A stretch of 64,000 nucleotides of DNA from assembly GCA_920105625.2 (NCBI GenBank), contig OV050030.1:30684516-30748515 (forward strand), given 5' to 3'. This document shows, in pieces, positions 10,185 to 22,199 of this stretch. This DNA is from Clusia tigrina (lineage: Eukaryota; Arthropoda; Insecta; Diptera; Clusiidae). The position numbers and the translations under genes were made by a program. The notes under the pieces are model-generated. The model worked only from the letters and a program-made list of their open reading frames with translations, was not told the DNA's origin and ran no database searches. Within the stretch, counting starts at the first letter, position 1. The number at the start of each line of letters is the position of its first letter.

Positions 10185-12565
10185 CTATTACTATCACTAC
10201 TATCAGACCACAGACTTCCTCTACTGGAAGTCTTATATATAACATCGTAAACCCTTATAAAGCTTTGTTTATAAAGTCACAACAGATAAAGCTTATACCA
10301 TTGTACGGTTGATACGGTAAGCTCCTGCAGTACTGTCATACATGAAGAAAAGTAAGGAAACGGAAAGGTATCCAATACTCTCTCTGCCTTTCCCTCTATC
10401 TCTCTCTCTCTTTATTGTGCTTCTGGTAGCAGAATAATGAAAAATTCGACTCAATACGACTGTTGCTGTGTTGTATAAGTTATTGCATCTGCTGAGATAT
10501 GCAGATAACTTCCAATTCCCTGGGGAGTGCGGAAGCAGAGGTCTAAGAAACTTATGTAGTACAATGGGCATCAATGACTGAGTGCTTGGATACCAGAGAC
10601 CATAGAGACGGGGCACTTAAACGTCAAATTTTCTGACGATTAAAAAAAACAGTCTTTGTTTATCATTGGTAGCCTATATGGATAGGTTTGCTTATCATTG
10701 GTTAACCAGAATTTTGAAGAAAATCAGCCACACTACTACAGTTTTGTGCATGGGTTAGTGTGCTTTAAACAAGAGTCATTTCTCTGTATTCTCTGTTGGA
10801 TACCTCCTTATTCGGTGGTTCTCCAACACAGCTGTTCACGATGTTAGAAAAAATGAATATCGACAATGCTATGGTCTTTAAATAAAACGCTCCAAATGGA
10901 GAAGAATATGTGTATCAGTGATAAAAATATTGAGGAATGATAACAAACTTATTCAATCAAACTAATCAATGAGGTGCGTTCGTTCATATAATATGTAAGG
11001 CGAACATCGAGTCCTTTAGTGTATTGAAGATTATAAACTTGTGAGAATTGAGAGGTAAATTCTGTGATATTCTCATTTGACATATTTTAAATTAAATCTG
11101 AGATTTCTTATAGTCAAATGTATTCTATATCCTACCTATTAATTTCTGATTATATTGGAAATGTGTCCTCCGAAGAAAAGTCAACCAAAGACGACACTGC
11201 ATCCGTAAATATCGCAATTACAATCCATGCCGCCAGATGAGTAACTTTCAATAAAAACCCTGGTTGACTAAGACTACGCAACTCACTCACTGGACCCATC
11301 GTTGGGAAGAAATACGGTCGCTTCTCACCCACAATATTGACAAATTATGTGAGTGGCATAGAGAGGGGAAGATACTGCTTATCAATGATGAGTCCACTGA
11401 CTGAGTCAGAATGTCGTTTTAATTAAGCCCCAAAGAGGCCTGTTGTGATATACTCCCTATTCACTACTTATGAGAAACTCCTAATGAACTTTAAGTTGCT
11501 TTTGATACATGTGGCTCCTTGCCCTCTTAGCTCAGTGACCAGATCGCTTCTCAAGAGCACTCTGCGTTGGTAGATAAGCATCCAATTCTTGAGGAGAACG
11601 TGGAAAAGTGCTTATTTTTTCTTTTCATAAAAGTTACTTCTGGGTAGCTCACGAAATGACAGACGTAATGCTTCTGAGAATCTTTTGAGTATAGTTTATC
11701 CACTCATCAGTCTCTCAATCACTTTGACCCATTCCTCAGTTTAGCCAGTTGCATCGTTTGTAAACAATGCAGTTGCCAGTCACTGACTCTAGTGACAAAT
11801 TCTGTGAGCATGTGTAAGAAGAGACCGCCCTGCGATGGAATAAGTGAGTGAATTCTAAAGTGTCCTTGCTAGGTACTCCTATATCGGTTCAGTCAGATAA
11901 CCACTTCGAATTCAATCTTATACTTACATTCGAATATTCACATTACTTATTTGCATCTGGACTGGGTTAATTTGAGTTGAAATTATTTAATATTTAAATT
12001 TTTGTACCGTTTTGGTTATAAATTGTGTGTGTACTTTTAATTCCTTCAGCAGCCAGCATCTGGTGACATTCCTTGTGGCACTGAAGCTGCCAGCGCTGCG
12101 TACCTTTCGGAGTTTTGATGTATTGTAGTTGGACGTTAATTTATTTCTTTTTGCTCTTAGCTTTTGGCATATATAAAATGCCAAAAAGTTGTTCAAGAAA
12201 TATTGCCAAAGTTTCGACAAAAAGAAAACTCTCTAGCGCCGAAAAGTATGCTTGAGTTATGCTTTAAATTCACAACTTGCTTTTTTCGCTCGTTTTTGTG
12301 TAAACTTGCGAGGTGTCATTTTGAAATCAAATTGCTGCATGAAAATTCGAAGAGGGAAACTTGATTGATTGTTGTTCAGAGAATAAAATAAAAACTTTAA
12401 AAGTAACCAGTAAAACATTGTTCGAAGCTTGTTTAGCTCTGAAGTTTATATACGAATAATACGAGTTTTTTTTTGTTTTACCATCTGTTTATTTACCGAA
12501 TCTTTCTTTGTCAAGGAACTAACAGTAATTTTTCTAAGACTACAAGACTACATTTATATATCTAG
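10185..12565. other. No gene recognised
   Basis: A CT-rich run lies at 10378-10412. The rest is AT-rich without long frames, domains or transposon ends that I can identify. Minus-strand frames at 10293-10616 and 11987-12220 show no recognisable motif and are probably chance. Confidence 0.5.
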
Positions 12566-12569
12566 GTAA

Positions 12570-12930
12570 TATCCTCAGCCACTGGATCGAATGTTTTATG
12601 TTTTCACAGCACGCAACAAGACGTCATTAAGTCAGGTCTAAGATATACATCCTTTTCAAGCGTCTTGTAGAGGGAAGCTTTAGTAGGCTCCTCGCCAAGC
12701 AGTTCGGCTGATTTTCCAATTTAAGAGCGTATGTTTTGTAGGTGTTCACCATTTCATTTTCAATCGTGGGTATACTCAGGTCACGGTGGGTGTTTATATT
12801 CCTCAAGTACCAAGGAGCACCGGTGATCATTCTCAGTATTTTCGTTTGGAGGCGTTGGAGTTTCTCCCTGTTTGACGGATACGCGGTGGTCATAATTGAA
12901 TCCCATATGTGTTAATGTGTTAATGTGTGG
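12570..12930 (-). pseudogene. Jockey-clade retrotransposon, RT C-terminus and 3' end
   Basis: The minus strand encodes a segment with LQRLQTKILRMITGAPWYLR followed by HRDLSIPTIENEM and ARSLLKLPSTRRLKR, the conserved end of Jockey ORF2 proteins, terminating at a stop near 12627. Only this C-terminal part is left. Compare ILRTITGAIGK at 19072-19105 in the larger Jockey copy. Confidence 0.8.
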
Positions 12931-13093
12931 TTTGGAGGTACTGCGACCAAAGAGATATATTGTACCACCCTCTACTATTAAGGGTATCCCTATCAATTCT
13001 CATCCAGCCCCGTTGCCCTCAGAAATTCGAGGATGTCGGCTAGATCTGGCATTGCTATTTCATAACATGGTATTTGGTACGAGCATTGGGTTT

Positions 13094-14600
13094 TTTATAC
13101 CCTTTACCTTTAAAAAAGGTAAATAGGGTATACTAACTTTGTGCTTTTGAGAGGGGTTGGAATTTCGACAAGGAGGCGTGGTAGGTATGCACATATATAT
13201 ATACAGATATGATCAGAATCACTTTCTAAGCAATTTTTATTTTGTCCGTCCGTCTGTCCGTCTGTCCGTCTTTGGCCACTTTTTTCTACACCGTTAGAGC
13301 TATCTTAATGAAAATTTGCAAAAGTATAGTCTGGACAAAGATACAGAACCAAATTGCTATATGGGCCGATTTGGACAAGGACCACGCCTACCTTCATATA
13401 TAAGGAACTTTTTTCACGTTTCTTAAAATGACTATAACTTCGGTCTATTTGACGGAAACGTGATGTTATTTGGCAGATATGGAGATGTGGGTCCTCCTAA
13501 ACACTGTGCAAAAATTGGGCGGTATATATTAACTGCCACGCCCACTATTAACAAATATTCATAACTTAAGATCTGGTAGAGATTTATGGACGAAATTTTA
13601 CATGAAGAAACATGTGGACATTACAAAGCTACCTGCAACAAATGGGGCTGATCTGGCAAAAGACACGCCCACTTTTGATATAAGGAAGCTTCGGGTCTAA
13701 AATTAAAATTAGCCTACCTATGCTCGTATTGATGCCAGCGGAATAAAAATTTGCAGAAACATACATGGGGTCCATAATAGTGTGTGTGCAGAATATGCAG
13801 ATTATAATACAACTGCCACGCCCACAATTATCCAAAAATCATTACATTGTTCCTATTAAATATTTACCAACGAAATTTCACAGGAAGGTTGCGGGTACTA
13901 ACATTAAACACCACACAAAAAATGGGCGTGTTATTTTTAGAGCCACGCCCACTATTCACATATTCTTATAACTTACGACCTACATATATAATATTTTTGG
14001 ACGAAATTTTACATTAGTACGTATATAGACCCTACAAAGCCATATACAAGGTTCCATATAATGAACTTTGGGGACCACACTTAAAGACAGTTACCCTATC
14101 TATGCTTCTAATGATGATATATGAAACCAAATTGGTAGATGTATACACTGGGTCTGTACTAGCATGCATTCCAAATATGGGCAGATTATTACTACTGCCA
14201 CGCCCACAATTAACCAAAAATCACTACTAGGTTCCTAATAAAGGATTTTCAACGAAATTTCTCAGGAAGTTTGCGGGTACCAACATTAAGCACTACATAA
14301 AAAATCGGCGTATTATTTCTACAGCCACGCCCACTATTGACATATAAATATAACTTACGACCTATACAATATTTTTGGACGAAATTATATATTAGTGGTT
14401 ATATTGACACTACGAAGCCATGCACAAGAAATGGGGTCGATATAATCATTTCAAGGTACCCTTCCAAAAATTACCGTAAATGCGCTCCTAATGATGATTT
14501 ATGAAGAAAACATCCCCATTGTGGAACTCGCACGCTCAAGAAAAGGTAAAGGGTATTTCGTAGCCGGTCTAACCCGACTTCAGACTTCTTTACTCGTTTT
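13094..14600 (+). repeat. mini-me-like interspersed repeat, copy A, with internal duplication
   Basis: It starts with a palindrome (TACCCTTTACCTTT / AAAGGTAAATAGGGTA) at 13098-13131. Then come a (TA)n stretch at 13194, a TGATCAGAATC core and a (GTCY)n microsatellite at 13244-13270. Repeated GCCACGCCCAC motifs follow. It ends in AAGGTAAAGGGTATTTCG, a GTC/GAC hairpin and TTCTTTACTCG near 14545-14598. The (TA)n-core-(GTCY)n order is that of dipteran mini-me elements. Relative to copies B and D the segment around 13812-14194 is an extra, diverged copy of 14195-14430. No protein is encoded. Confidence 0.8.
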
Positions 14601-15104
14601 ACTTAAACGCAACTGGAATATTTCGACTTGTGGATCTTGAGGGTTCATTGACAATGAGAAATTATCAAAGAAATTGTATGTTTTCAGTTATTTTGAGAAG
14701 TTAAGTGAATTGAGGAATGACGATAGTTAGAGTTAAGGGGGGTTGCACTGTATTTTTACCACTACATACATACATTTTAACACTTCCTCTCAGTAGCAGA
14801 ACTCGCACAAATCCATTCATATCAACTGTCTATTCTTTTATGTTCTTTGGTATCGGTGTGAAACACGATCTTATACGTGTGGGACACGAACTCGCCGTCG
14901 CGTTTTTGAGAATCCCTGGTGTAAAGCAAATAAACAGCAATCAGCTTACTCAAATATACCCCTTGCCTAACTGCTCTTTTGGACCAAAACTTTTGCTGTG
15001 TAACATACCCGCACTCCCCACTTTACCATCTCTTTTCACAAAATAATACACTCAGTCATTTTGAAATTGAATGAATGCCGTGGCGTAAAGCGTTATTCAA
15101 CGCT
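14601..15104. other. No gene recognised
   Basis: Contains a 109-codon open frame at 14717-15046 (+) with no domain I recognise. It may include the 5' UTR of the Jockey element that follows; the exact 5' end of that element is not visible. Confidence 0.4.
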
Positions 15105-15162
15105 AAAAAATGATCGCTCTATTGCTAATTACTTCGACGATAACAAACAAAAATATTACACG

Positions 15163-15953
15163 TACCAATTGAAAAGCAGCGAAGGCCTAACTTTTGTAAT
15201 AAAAGGAATATAACCAGAAGTTGAACCAGATGAAATAATGGAAGCGCAGGCAGACGCCGGATTCAATGCAAAAAGAATGTATAACATAAAATAACATAAA
15301 AATAGGGATAAAATACAGCAACCATTATTTAAGGTGGAGCTCGTTCCAAAGACGAGAAATCTGAAAAGAATGAGACCCACCCTGTGTATAGGCTACGTTA
15401 ATTAATACATCGTAGAATTTCAATTGAGGAGCCCCACAAGCGCAAGGGTCCGGTACAATGCTCAAATTGCCAGGAATATGGGCACATTAAATTTTACTTC
15501 ACTCTACGCACAATATATGTCGCTTGCGGCGATTTTCACCCCTCAATTGAATGTAAATTTGACAAATTTGATATAAATGTAAAAAAATGCAGCAACTGCG
15601 GTGGTAACCACACGGCCAACTATACAGGGTGTCCAGTTTACACAGACCTGAAGATGAAGTCGCGTACAACACAACAGCTAGTTCGCTGTGAACGTAGCAA
15701 TATTGCACCTAACTACTCTAGCATAAATCCAGCCAATGTTGCGCCCTCGTCCTCCTCAATGACGTACGCAAACGTATTGAAAAAAGCACCTACTGAAAGT
15801 CTAGCTAGTTCTCCACCCGTTCAAAATGGAGAAGCAATGATTTGTAACCTAACGCATTTTATGACCCAATTTATGTCAACCATGCAAGCAATGATTCATG
15901 AACTCATACAAAATCAGAATCTACTGATGAAAACACTGCTCTCTCAAAAATAA
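15163..15953 (+). pseudogene. Jockey ORF1 (gag-like nucleic-acid-binding protein), broken
   Basis: An N-terminal piece (YYTYQLKSSEGLTFVIKGI, 15157-15210) is followed by a stop. From about 15440 two zinc knuckles are visible: CSNCQEYGHIKF and CSNCGGNHTANYTGC (15588-15633). A Ser/Pro-rich linker and a helical tail of FMTQFMSTMQAMIHELIQ type (15862-15915) end at a TAA at 15951. ORF1 proteins of this clade coat the RNA. Zinc knuckle 1 is degenerate and several stops upstream make the protein unexpressable in full. The ORF2 ATG follows the stop directly. Confidence 0.75.
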
Positions 15954-16054
15954 ATGAATCAATTAAAGTTATGCTACTGGAATGCCAACGGTATTATCCA
16001 ACACAAAAAAGAAATCACGAATTTCTTGTACAACAGCGAAATTGACATAATGCT

Positions 16055-16063
16055 TATCTCAGA
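16055..16063 (+). repeat. Target-site duplication, left copy (TATCTCAGA)
   Basis: Exact 9-bp match to 16729-16737 bracketing the nested LOA insertion. Confidence 0.9.
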
Positions 16064-16728
16064 TAACGGATATTCACGGACAGTCAGGCGGCAATCAAGT
16101 CACTAACTGGTGTATTCACTACCTCTAAGCTTGTACTCGATTGCCGCTCCTCCCTGAACGTCGTCACAGGTAACTCACAAGTTCACATATGCTGGGTGCC
16201 TGGACATAGTGACATTCTAGGAAACTGCGAGGCCGATGAATTGGCCAAAATAGGTACGCTGCTCCCTGACATCTCCCCCTCTTTTGATTTAGGTGTCCCA
16301 CTGTAAAATGGGCCGTAAAACATGACTACCTTGAGGCAGCTAAAAGAGCCTGGGTAAATGAACATACCAGTAGTGTTGCCAGACAAACCTGGAGCATCGA
16401 CATTAGGCGTACTAGTCAGCTACTCAATATTAGCAGGAACTCCATCGGCACTAGGCACTGAGGAGGAGGAAGAAACAGCACTTCATCTCATGTGTCAGTG
16501 CCCAGCTCTGGCCAGGCGAAGTTTCAAATTCCTAGGGTCACCTTTCTTCACTATCTTAACCGAACTGTCTTCCATCAACATTAGGAACATAGATTCATCT
16601 CGGAATCACTGTGGTTTCCAAAATTCTAGACGGAGAGTCGCGTCGTCTTAGTGTGGTACCACAACGAGCCATTGTTTGTGCTTAAGTGTGCTTTTTGCGT
16701 CAAAGTCTGCCACTCCTACCTACCTACC
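16064..16728 (+). mobile_element. 5'-truncated LOA-type retrotransposon inserted in the Jockey ORF2, with 9-bp target duplication
   Basis: TATCTCAGA occurs at 16055-16063 and again at 16729-16737, and removing the intervening 665 bp restores the Jockey endonuclease frame (MLIS/ETHLT). Inside are the RNase H C-terminal half (HICWVPGHSDILGNCEADEL, 16177-16235), a C-terminal cysteine segment (EEETALHLMCQCPALARRS, 16465-16522) and a 3' UTR ending in CCTACCTACCTA. The C-terminal frame is disrupted by at least one indel near 16300. Insertion postdates the Jockey element. Confidence 0.92.
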
Positions 16729-16737
16729 TATCTCAGA
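16729..16737 (+). repeat. Target-site duplication, right copy (TATCTCAGA)
   Basis: Exact match to 16055-16063, directly after the CCTA repeats that end the LOA 3' UTR. Confidence 0.9.
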
Positions 16738-19359
16738 AACCCATTTAACAGATAAGCACAACTGCAGTATTGCCGGTTTCAATTTCTACAAAACCAATCA
16801 TCCAGACGATAAAGCGAACGGAGGCGCAGGAATTCTCATTAATGCCTGTATAACACATTTCCTACGTGAGAAATATGCCGAAAGATACATTCAAGCCACT
16901 TCAATCTCCCTTCAGTGCTGGGGCGAAAGTATAACAATTTCTGCAGTTTACTGTCCACCTGGATTCCAAGTAACGTCAGAAAAACTCCTGCAGTTTTTTC
17001 AAACACTCGGAAAAAAATTTATAGCAGCCGGAGACTATAATTCTAAGCATACTTACTGGGGCTCTCGTCTGGTAAACGCTAAAGGCAAACAGTTGTACGA
17101 TGTGTTAATTGATCATCGAAATCATATAGATTTTGTCTCAAGTGGCCACCCCACGTAGTGGCCAGCGGAGCAGCGTAAAATCCCTGATATTAGGGATTTC
17201 GCTGTGATCAAAAACGTAAACAGGGCACAGTTTTCCTCTGAAGCAATTTTCGACTTGTCCTCCGATCACTCACTTGTCATCATATACTTCAACAAAACTC
17301 CTGAACTTGTACATAAATCGCCCAAATTGAGCACCAACAAAACGAACTGGCTCAAGTATAAGAAATGCGTGAGTTCACATATTTGCCTGGAATCTCCTCC
17401 TAAAAACAAAGATGACTTAGAGAGGGCGCTCCACGAGTTGAATTCCTTGTTAGCATCAGCGGCAGCGTGCGCAACACCTGCAGAAAAAACGATGCAGGTT
17501 GCTACCCGTTATATAACTTCAACCCATGCGCAGTGCCTCGTTAAGGAGAAAACACGCCTAAGACGAGAATGGCAGAAATATAGGTCATCTGTCCTAAAGA
17601 GGAAATTAAAATTGTCACAAAATTAAAACCTTAGAGATGTACTTCAAAAGGAAGCTGAAGCAAATATTGACACCTATATTAAAAATCTGGTCCCGCTTAA
17701 ATACACTAATTACTCACTTTGGAGAGCTACAAATGTTGCAAAAAGCCCAAAGGAAAGTGAGCCACCAGTAAGGATTGGAAATGGAAGTTGGGCCAAAAGC
17801 GACGAAGAAAAAGGAGCAGCGTTTGCTGCGCATCTACAAACAGTTTTTTGCCCTAATGCTCTGTGCAATAACTTCGAGGTCCCTACTTTACCTAGAACCA
17901 AAGTGATTCAGCCGCTTCAACTAAAAATCAAAGACTTAGAGTGTGTCATTAAAACAGGTCTTAATGCACAAAAGTCCCTTGGATATGACTTAATCACAAA
18001 TAAAATGGTCATGGAATTACCACACATAGCGTAAATAGACCTCACTAAATTGTTCAATGCTATCCTTCGCTTGGGTCATTACCCGCAAATATGGAAGATA
18101 TCGCAAATTACGATGATTCCTAAACCAGGAAAAGATCCAACACAGGTGTCCTCATATCGGCCCATAAGCCTTCAAAAATATTTGAAAAATTGTTACTTGG
18201 GAAAATTATGCCCTATCTAAATCAAAATGGCAACATTCCTACTCATCAATTCGGATTTAGAAAAGAGCACGGTACAATAGAGCAGGTGCACCGTATAACA
18301 AGCGAAATTAGAAGAGCTTTCGAACAGAAGAAATACTGTCAAGCAATATTTCTAGACATTGCCCAAGCGGTCGATAAAGCCTGGCAAGAGGGGCTAGTGC
18401 ACAAGATTAAAAAGTTTCTGCCATACAACACACACAGAGTGCTGGAATCTTACTTAGCGAATCGGAAATACAAAGTGAAATACAAGCAATTTGTAACCCC
18501 CGAATTTCAAATATTGGCTGGAGTACCACAAGGGAGTGTGCTTGGTCCTATTCTCTACCTAATATATACGCCTGACCTCCCAATAAATTACAGCCTAGTT
18601 ACTTCCACATTTGCTGATGACACAGCTATTTTAAGTATCCATCAAAATCCGCATATCGCCTCTCGTGACCTAAACGAACACTTTAAAGATGTAGAAATTT
18701 GGGTGGCAAATTCTCGTATTTAAGTTATCGAAGCAAAATGTACACGCATGACGCTCTCCCTCAGAACCAGCACCTGTGCAACTGTGTCACTAAATGACAC
18801 AGAAATACCGCAAGCAACAGAAGTGAAGTATCTAGGAATCCATCTTGACCGTAGATTAACTTGGAGGAAGCACAGAGAAGCGAAAAGAACTCAAATGAAA
18901 CTTAAAGCTAACTCTCTGAATTGGTTAATCAACAAAAAATCAAAGATGCGCTTGGAATACAAAGTCCTTCTATACAAAGCTATAATAAAGCCAATATGGA
19001 CATATGGGGAGCAACTTTGGGGTAGTGCCAGGATCTCAAACCTAGAACTTATCCAAAGGGCCCAGTCGAAAATCCTAAGAACAATTACCGGCGCAATAGG
19101 CAAAGAGCATATTTAATACATTAGTTTTAAGATTTGATACCTTATTGTTAGTTTCCAATGGACTTAGATACAATAAACAAATAAATGGTTTAATAAAAAA
19201 ATAAAAAAATAAAAAAATTAACAACTAACTCTGTCGTTAAAGAATTGATATTGATTGCAATCTGATAAGATTCATATGGCAACTACTTATTTAAGGTATT
19301 ATCAGCTCCTCGAAAGGAAATACTCAAATTAAGGAGGCGAAAACACTGTGAAATAGTCT

Positions 19360-19880
19360 AGAACAATCCACGTCCAAAGTAGCTTAAGCTGATTACATTG
19401 CCATTGCGGTAACCAGCAGTTATCGCTCCACTCTTTCAGAAAAAATAAACAATTCACTCTTAATAGTGCCATATTTTGGCGAAGAAATCGCACGTCGACC
19501 TCTATTGGGTTCCGGGAGATACTAAGAAAAGTGCGAGGCTGACGAATTACTTAGATTGAGCTCGATGCTTAATTATATCTCCTCCTCATTTACCTTGTAT
19601 CCGATGATCGACTGTAAAACTGGCTGTCAAACAACATTACCTTGAGAAAGCAAAAATATTTGCGGCAGAATGGCAAAACTTCGATGTGTACAGACAGACC
19701 TGGACTGCGATGGACAAGTGGTGAGCTAGATTGTCAACCATTTTACTTTAGCAGGAATTCCATGAACACAAAAATCTTCGTGGTCAATTGATAACTAATT
19801 AGATATGCTGACAGACAAGCGTTGCCACTCAATGACTTCTGTTTTTTATTCCCAGCCTACTGACCGGTCAAAGTATACCA
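19360..19880 (+). pseudogene. Heavily decayed RNase H and C-terminus of a LOA-type element
   Basis: Fragments of the RNase H block remain: YWVPGDT-like sequence at 19500-19530 followed by CEADELLRLSSML (19534-19573) in a shifted frame, then a degraded C-terminal region to about 19850. It most resembles the fragment at 2163-2690. Confidence 0.55.
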
Positions 19881-20900
19881 TCAGATAAAATCCCGCACTT
19901 TTGGAAGTGGTGGGTAACAGACAGACAAGTTGAAGTTCTTCATTCTGTTTCACATTTCTACAAAACGGTATGATGGGCTTGCAAATAATACTGTTAAACT
20001 ATTCCATGTGGATCGACAATTTTCACAAGCTGCAGAAGACATAAACATAATCTCATTTGGCCATATCTTCAAAGAATTTAAAAAATAATACTACATTATA
20101 ATTTTGCTTTGTTTTTAAATATGACTTCGAAGTTTCTTACTCTGGTACTAATATTTGGTTCCAGGTTAGAAATAATGAGAGCTGCTATGAACATTTTCTT
20201 TAAACACGAATTGAATGCAGCGAAGTTATTTGATATCAAAAATGCATTATTGATCCATTTATACACCCGAAAATTCTTGATAAGTAAACCCAATTAAATA
20301 TATAAAAAATGAGCTTTGGTAATGGTTATTTCCTCTTCCAAGAGTGTACCATATTTCCATTTGGTATTTCTTGTATAATAGTTCATGCAGAGAACCAGCT
20401 ACTAGATAACTATATCTATGTAAGCTGCATTCGGTTATAAAGAAATGCTGAGACGGAAAAAAATATTCTTCAGATCTCATAATTTAAACTCTATTGAATG
20501 GAACTAGAAGAGTGAAGGAATGAAACAGTTTAAGTAAAGATCTCCTTTGGTATATTGGAAACTATTCTCTTGCGAATTTTCGATATCACTTGAATTGGTT
20601 ACGCTATACTTGTGCAATGAGGACTCGCCCCCAATGCATGAGGTGAGTTGTTAAGAGGTTGAGAAGAATCTGTTTGTGAGAAGCTGATGTACACAATGTT
20701 AAGGAATGAGTATTATACCTCTGAAGTGCATCGTTTATGAGTGACATAACCCTAATCCTTATGAACAATGAAATTAATCGATTTATTGAGTGGGCTTTAT
20801 AGTCACTTTGTTAGGGTTGACTATAATTTATGAAAGGTCCAATGGAGGAGAAATTTATTCTGATTGAAATAAGAAAACATATTTTATTTCAGAAGCATTT
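19881..20900. other. No gene recognised
   Basis: AT-rich sequence downstream of the cysteine-rich gene. No domain, RNA gene or transposon end was identified. Confidence 0.5.
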
Positions 20901-20907
20901 TTAAAAA

Positions 20908-20913
20908 TTTATT
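20908..20913 (-). terminator. AATAAA poly(A) signal of the cysteine-rich gene
   Basis: AATAAA on the minus strand about 28 nt after the exon 4 stop codon, an expected distance for a short 3' UTR. Confidence 0.55.
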
Positions 20914-20940
20914 GTGATTTTTACAATACAATAATAAAAA

Positions 20941-22001
20941 TTAATTGAATTCTTCTTCAGCTTCTTCTGGATTCGCACCTGGTATCTCCATCTGCGAACA
21001 TGAGAGGCCTTCAACGACTGCGAGTTGAACTGTAAATATAAATGAAAAATGGAAATTACGAAGGATATAGAAATTCACTTCGTCTGTTCATATGGAATGA
21101 CGCCGTACTCCACAAATGAAGCACTTCGCTTCTTAGGCATATTTCGTGTTCCATGTCACTTACAATCTGTTTTTTCGCATATGATTTCAGCATCCCAAAT
21201 GCATCTACTTCCCTCGAAGAAACACACTCCATTGAAATAGCATACGGTGGGTCCACCTTTCGAACATTTAGAGCCATTACAAAAGTTTTCATCACATAAC
21301 TGGTCAGGTAGAATATTCGCGTCACTGCATGAATTTGGAAGTATTTATTTATCTAGAATAAAAGAGAATGAAATTTATTCAATAATGTGAAATGCGGGTC
21401 TATCAAAAATGGTTCATGCTGAATCGGAAAAGCTGCGAATACTCCAAAAACTCTAAAATAATGAACTCATAACTGTTTTGACGAAATGAGCGGGAAAAAA
21501 CTTAGATAAGTTGACGGAACTAAGAGAACTTAAATTTATTCACAAGCATTCGGATGATTATAAACTTTGATAAGATGAAGTGACATTCTCGAAGTGCGTT
21601 CATCCGTAGCAATCCCACATGTAATGATTGTTATTATTATCAACCAGCATACTTTTGATACTTATTCATGTTTTTTAAGAAAATCCTTGTTAGGTGGGAT
21701 ATTTTGTTGTTAATACTTACATGGAATGCCGTTACATGTAGCCATTGTCTTCGGTATGCAGTCGTTACGCTTCTGTATATAACAGCTATCGTAAGCAACG
21801 CAAACAGTGTCTTCTGGCTCCTGTGAACAAATTTCAAGATCACATACAGCGTGTATCCCGACAACATATATCACTAGCGCTAAGGAATGGGAAAAAATTT
21901 AGTAAAAGTTATCACCAGCCATCGTATGTCAAGCCCAAAGGATTAAAATTGAAGGATACAGTATCCCACTTACCGATCGAAGCTAAAGCGAAGAACTTCA
22001 T
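20941..22001 (-). CDS. Probable four-exon gene for a small secreted cysteine-rich protein; exon 3 carries an in-frame stop
   Basis: Exon 1 (22001-21974) and exon 2 (21879-21721) encode a hydrophobic signal peptide (MKFFALASIALVIYVVGIHA) and a mature segment with six cysteines. Exon 3 (21352-21164) adds eight cysteines in patterns such as CDENFCNGSKC. Exon 4 (21029-20941) ends EEAEEEFN and stop. Donors are GTAAGT/GTAAGTG, acceptors TTAG, CTAG and ACAG, and all three introns are phase 1. However, the only phase-matched acceptor for exon 3 places a TAA two codons in. Either a 64-residue six-cysteine peptide is made, or the gene is newly broken, or the exon boundary differs. Promoter and poly(A) signals fit this strand. 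I do not recognise the family. Confidence 0.55.
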
Positions 22002-22054
22002 TGTCACTTTTTTTACTCTCTAAAATGTCTGCACAGATAAAAAATACTTTTTCT

Positions 22055-22090
22055 ACTGAATACTGCCATTCGAATTCGAGGTTTTTTACA
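22055..22090 (-). promoter_or_regulatory. Core promoter candidate of the cysteine-rich gene (TATA-like plus TCAGT initiator)
   Basis: Minus-strand TCAGT at 22059-22055 matches the arthropod initiator. A TATA-like TGTAAAAAAC lies about 30 bp upstream (22090-22081). The predicted start would leave a 55-nt leader before the ATG at 22001. Confidence 0.5.
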
Positions 22091-22199
22091 ATTTTTTTTT
22101 ACCCATTAAGTAAACATAAGTTCGTATAATTTGAATAATTGTTCTGAAGTTACGTTACGCTACTTCTGGTCCGGTTGGGTTTGTTGGCTTGTGCGATTG

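Larger units (their letters stand above)
15954..19116 (+). pseudogene. Jockey ORF2 (APE endonuclease and reverse transcriptase), broken
   Basis: It starts with an ATG directly after the ORF1 stop, reading LCYWNANGI, the usual endonuclease start. The endonuclease then resumes after the nested insertion at SETHLTDKHNCS (16735), with ITISAVYCPPG (16936) and AAGDYNSKHTYWGS (17023). RT motifs follow: MIPKPGKDPTQVSSYRPISL (18114-18170), AIFLDIAQAVDKAW (18342), GVPQGSVLGPILY (18523) and FADDTAIL (18608). The thumb region runs to GAIGKEHI at 19116, shorter than usual. Stop codons at 17626, 18033 and 18723 and an indel near 18170 show it is inactive. Confidence 0.85.
15105..19219 (+). mobile_element. 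Jockey-clade non-LTR retrotransposon, almost full length but inactive
   Basis: Two reading frames in the Jockey order, a gag-like protein then endonuclease/reverse transcriptase, are followed by an A-rich tail of AATAAAAAA repeats ending near 19219. No RNase H is present, as expected for Jockey. It is interrupted at 16064-16728 by another retrotransposon. Stops at 17626, 18033 and 18723 and an indel near 18165 inactivate it. Confidence 0.85.

Noticed and set aside
14717..15046. 109-codon plus-strand frame as a host gene
   Set aside because: No recognisable motif and located in the probable Jockey 5' region.
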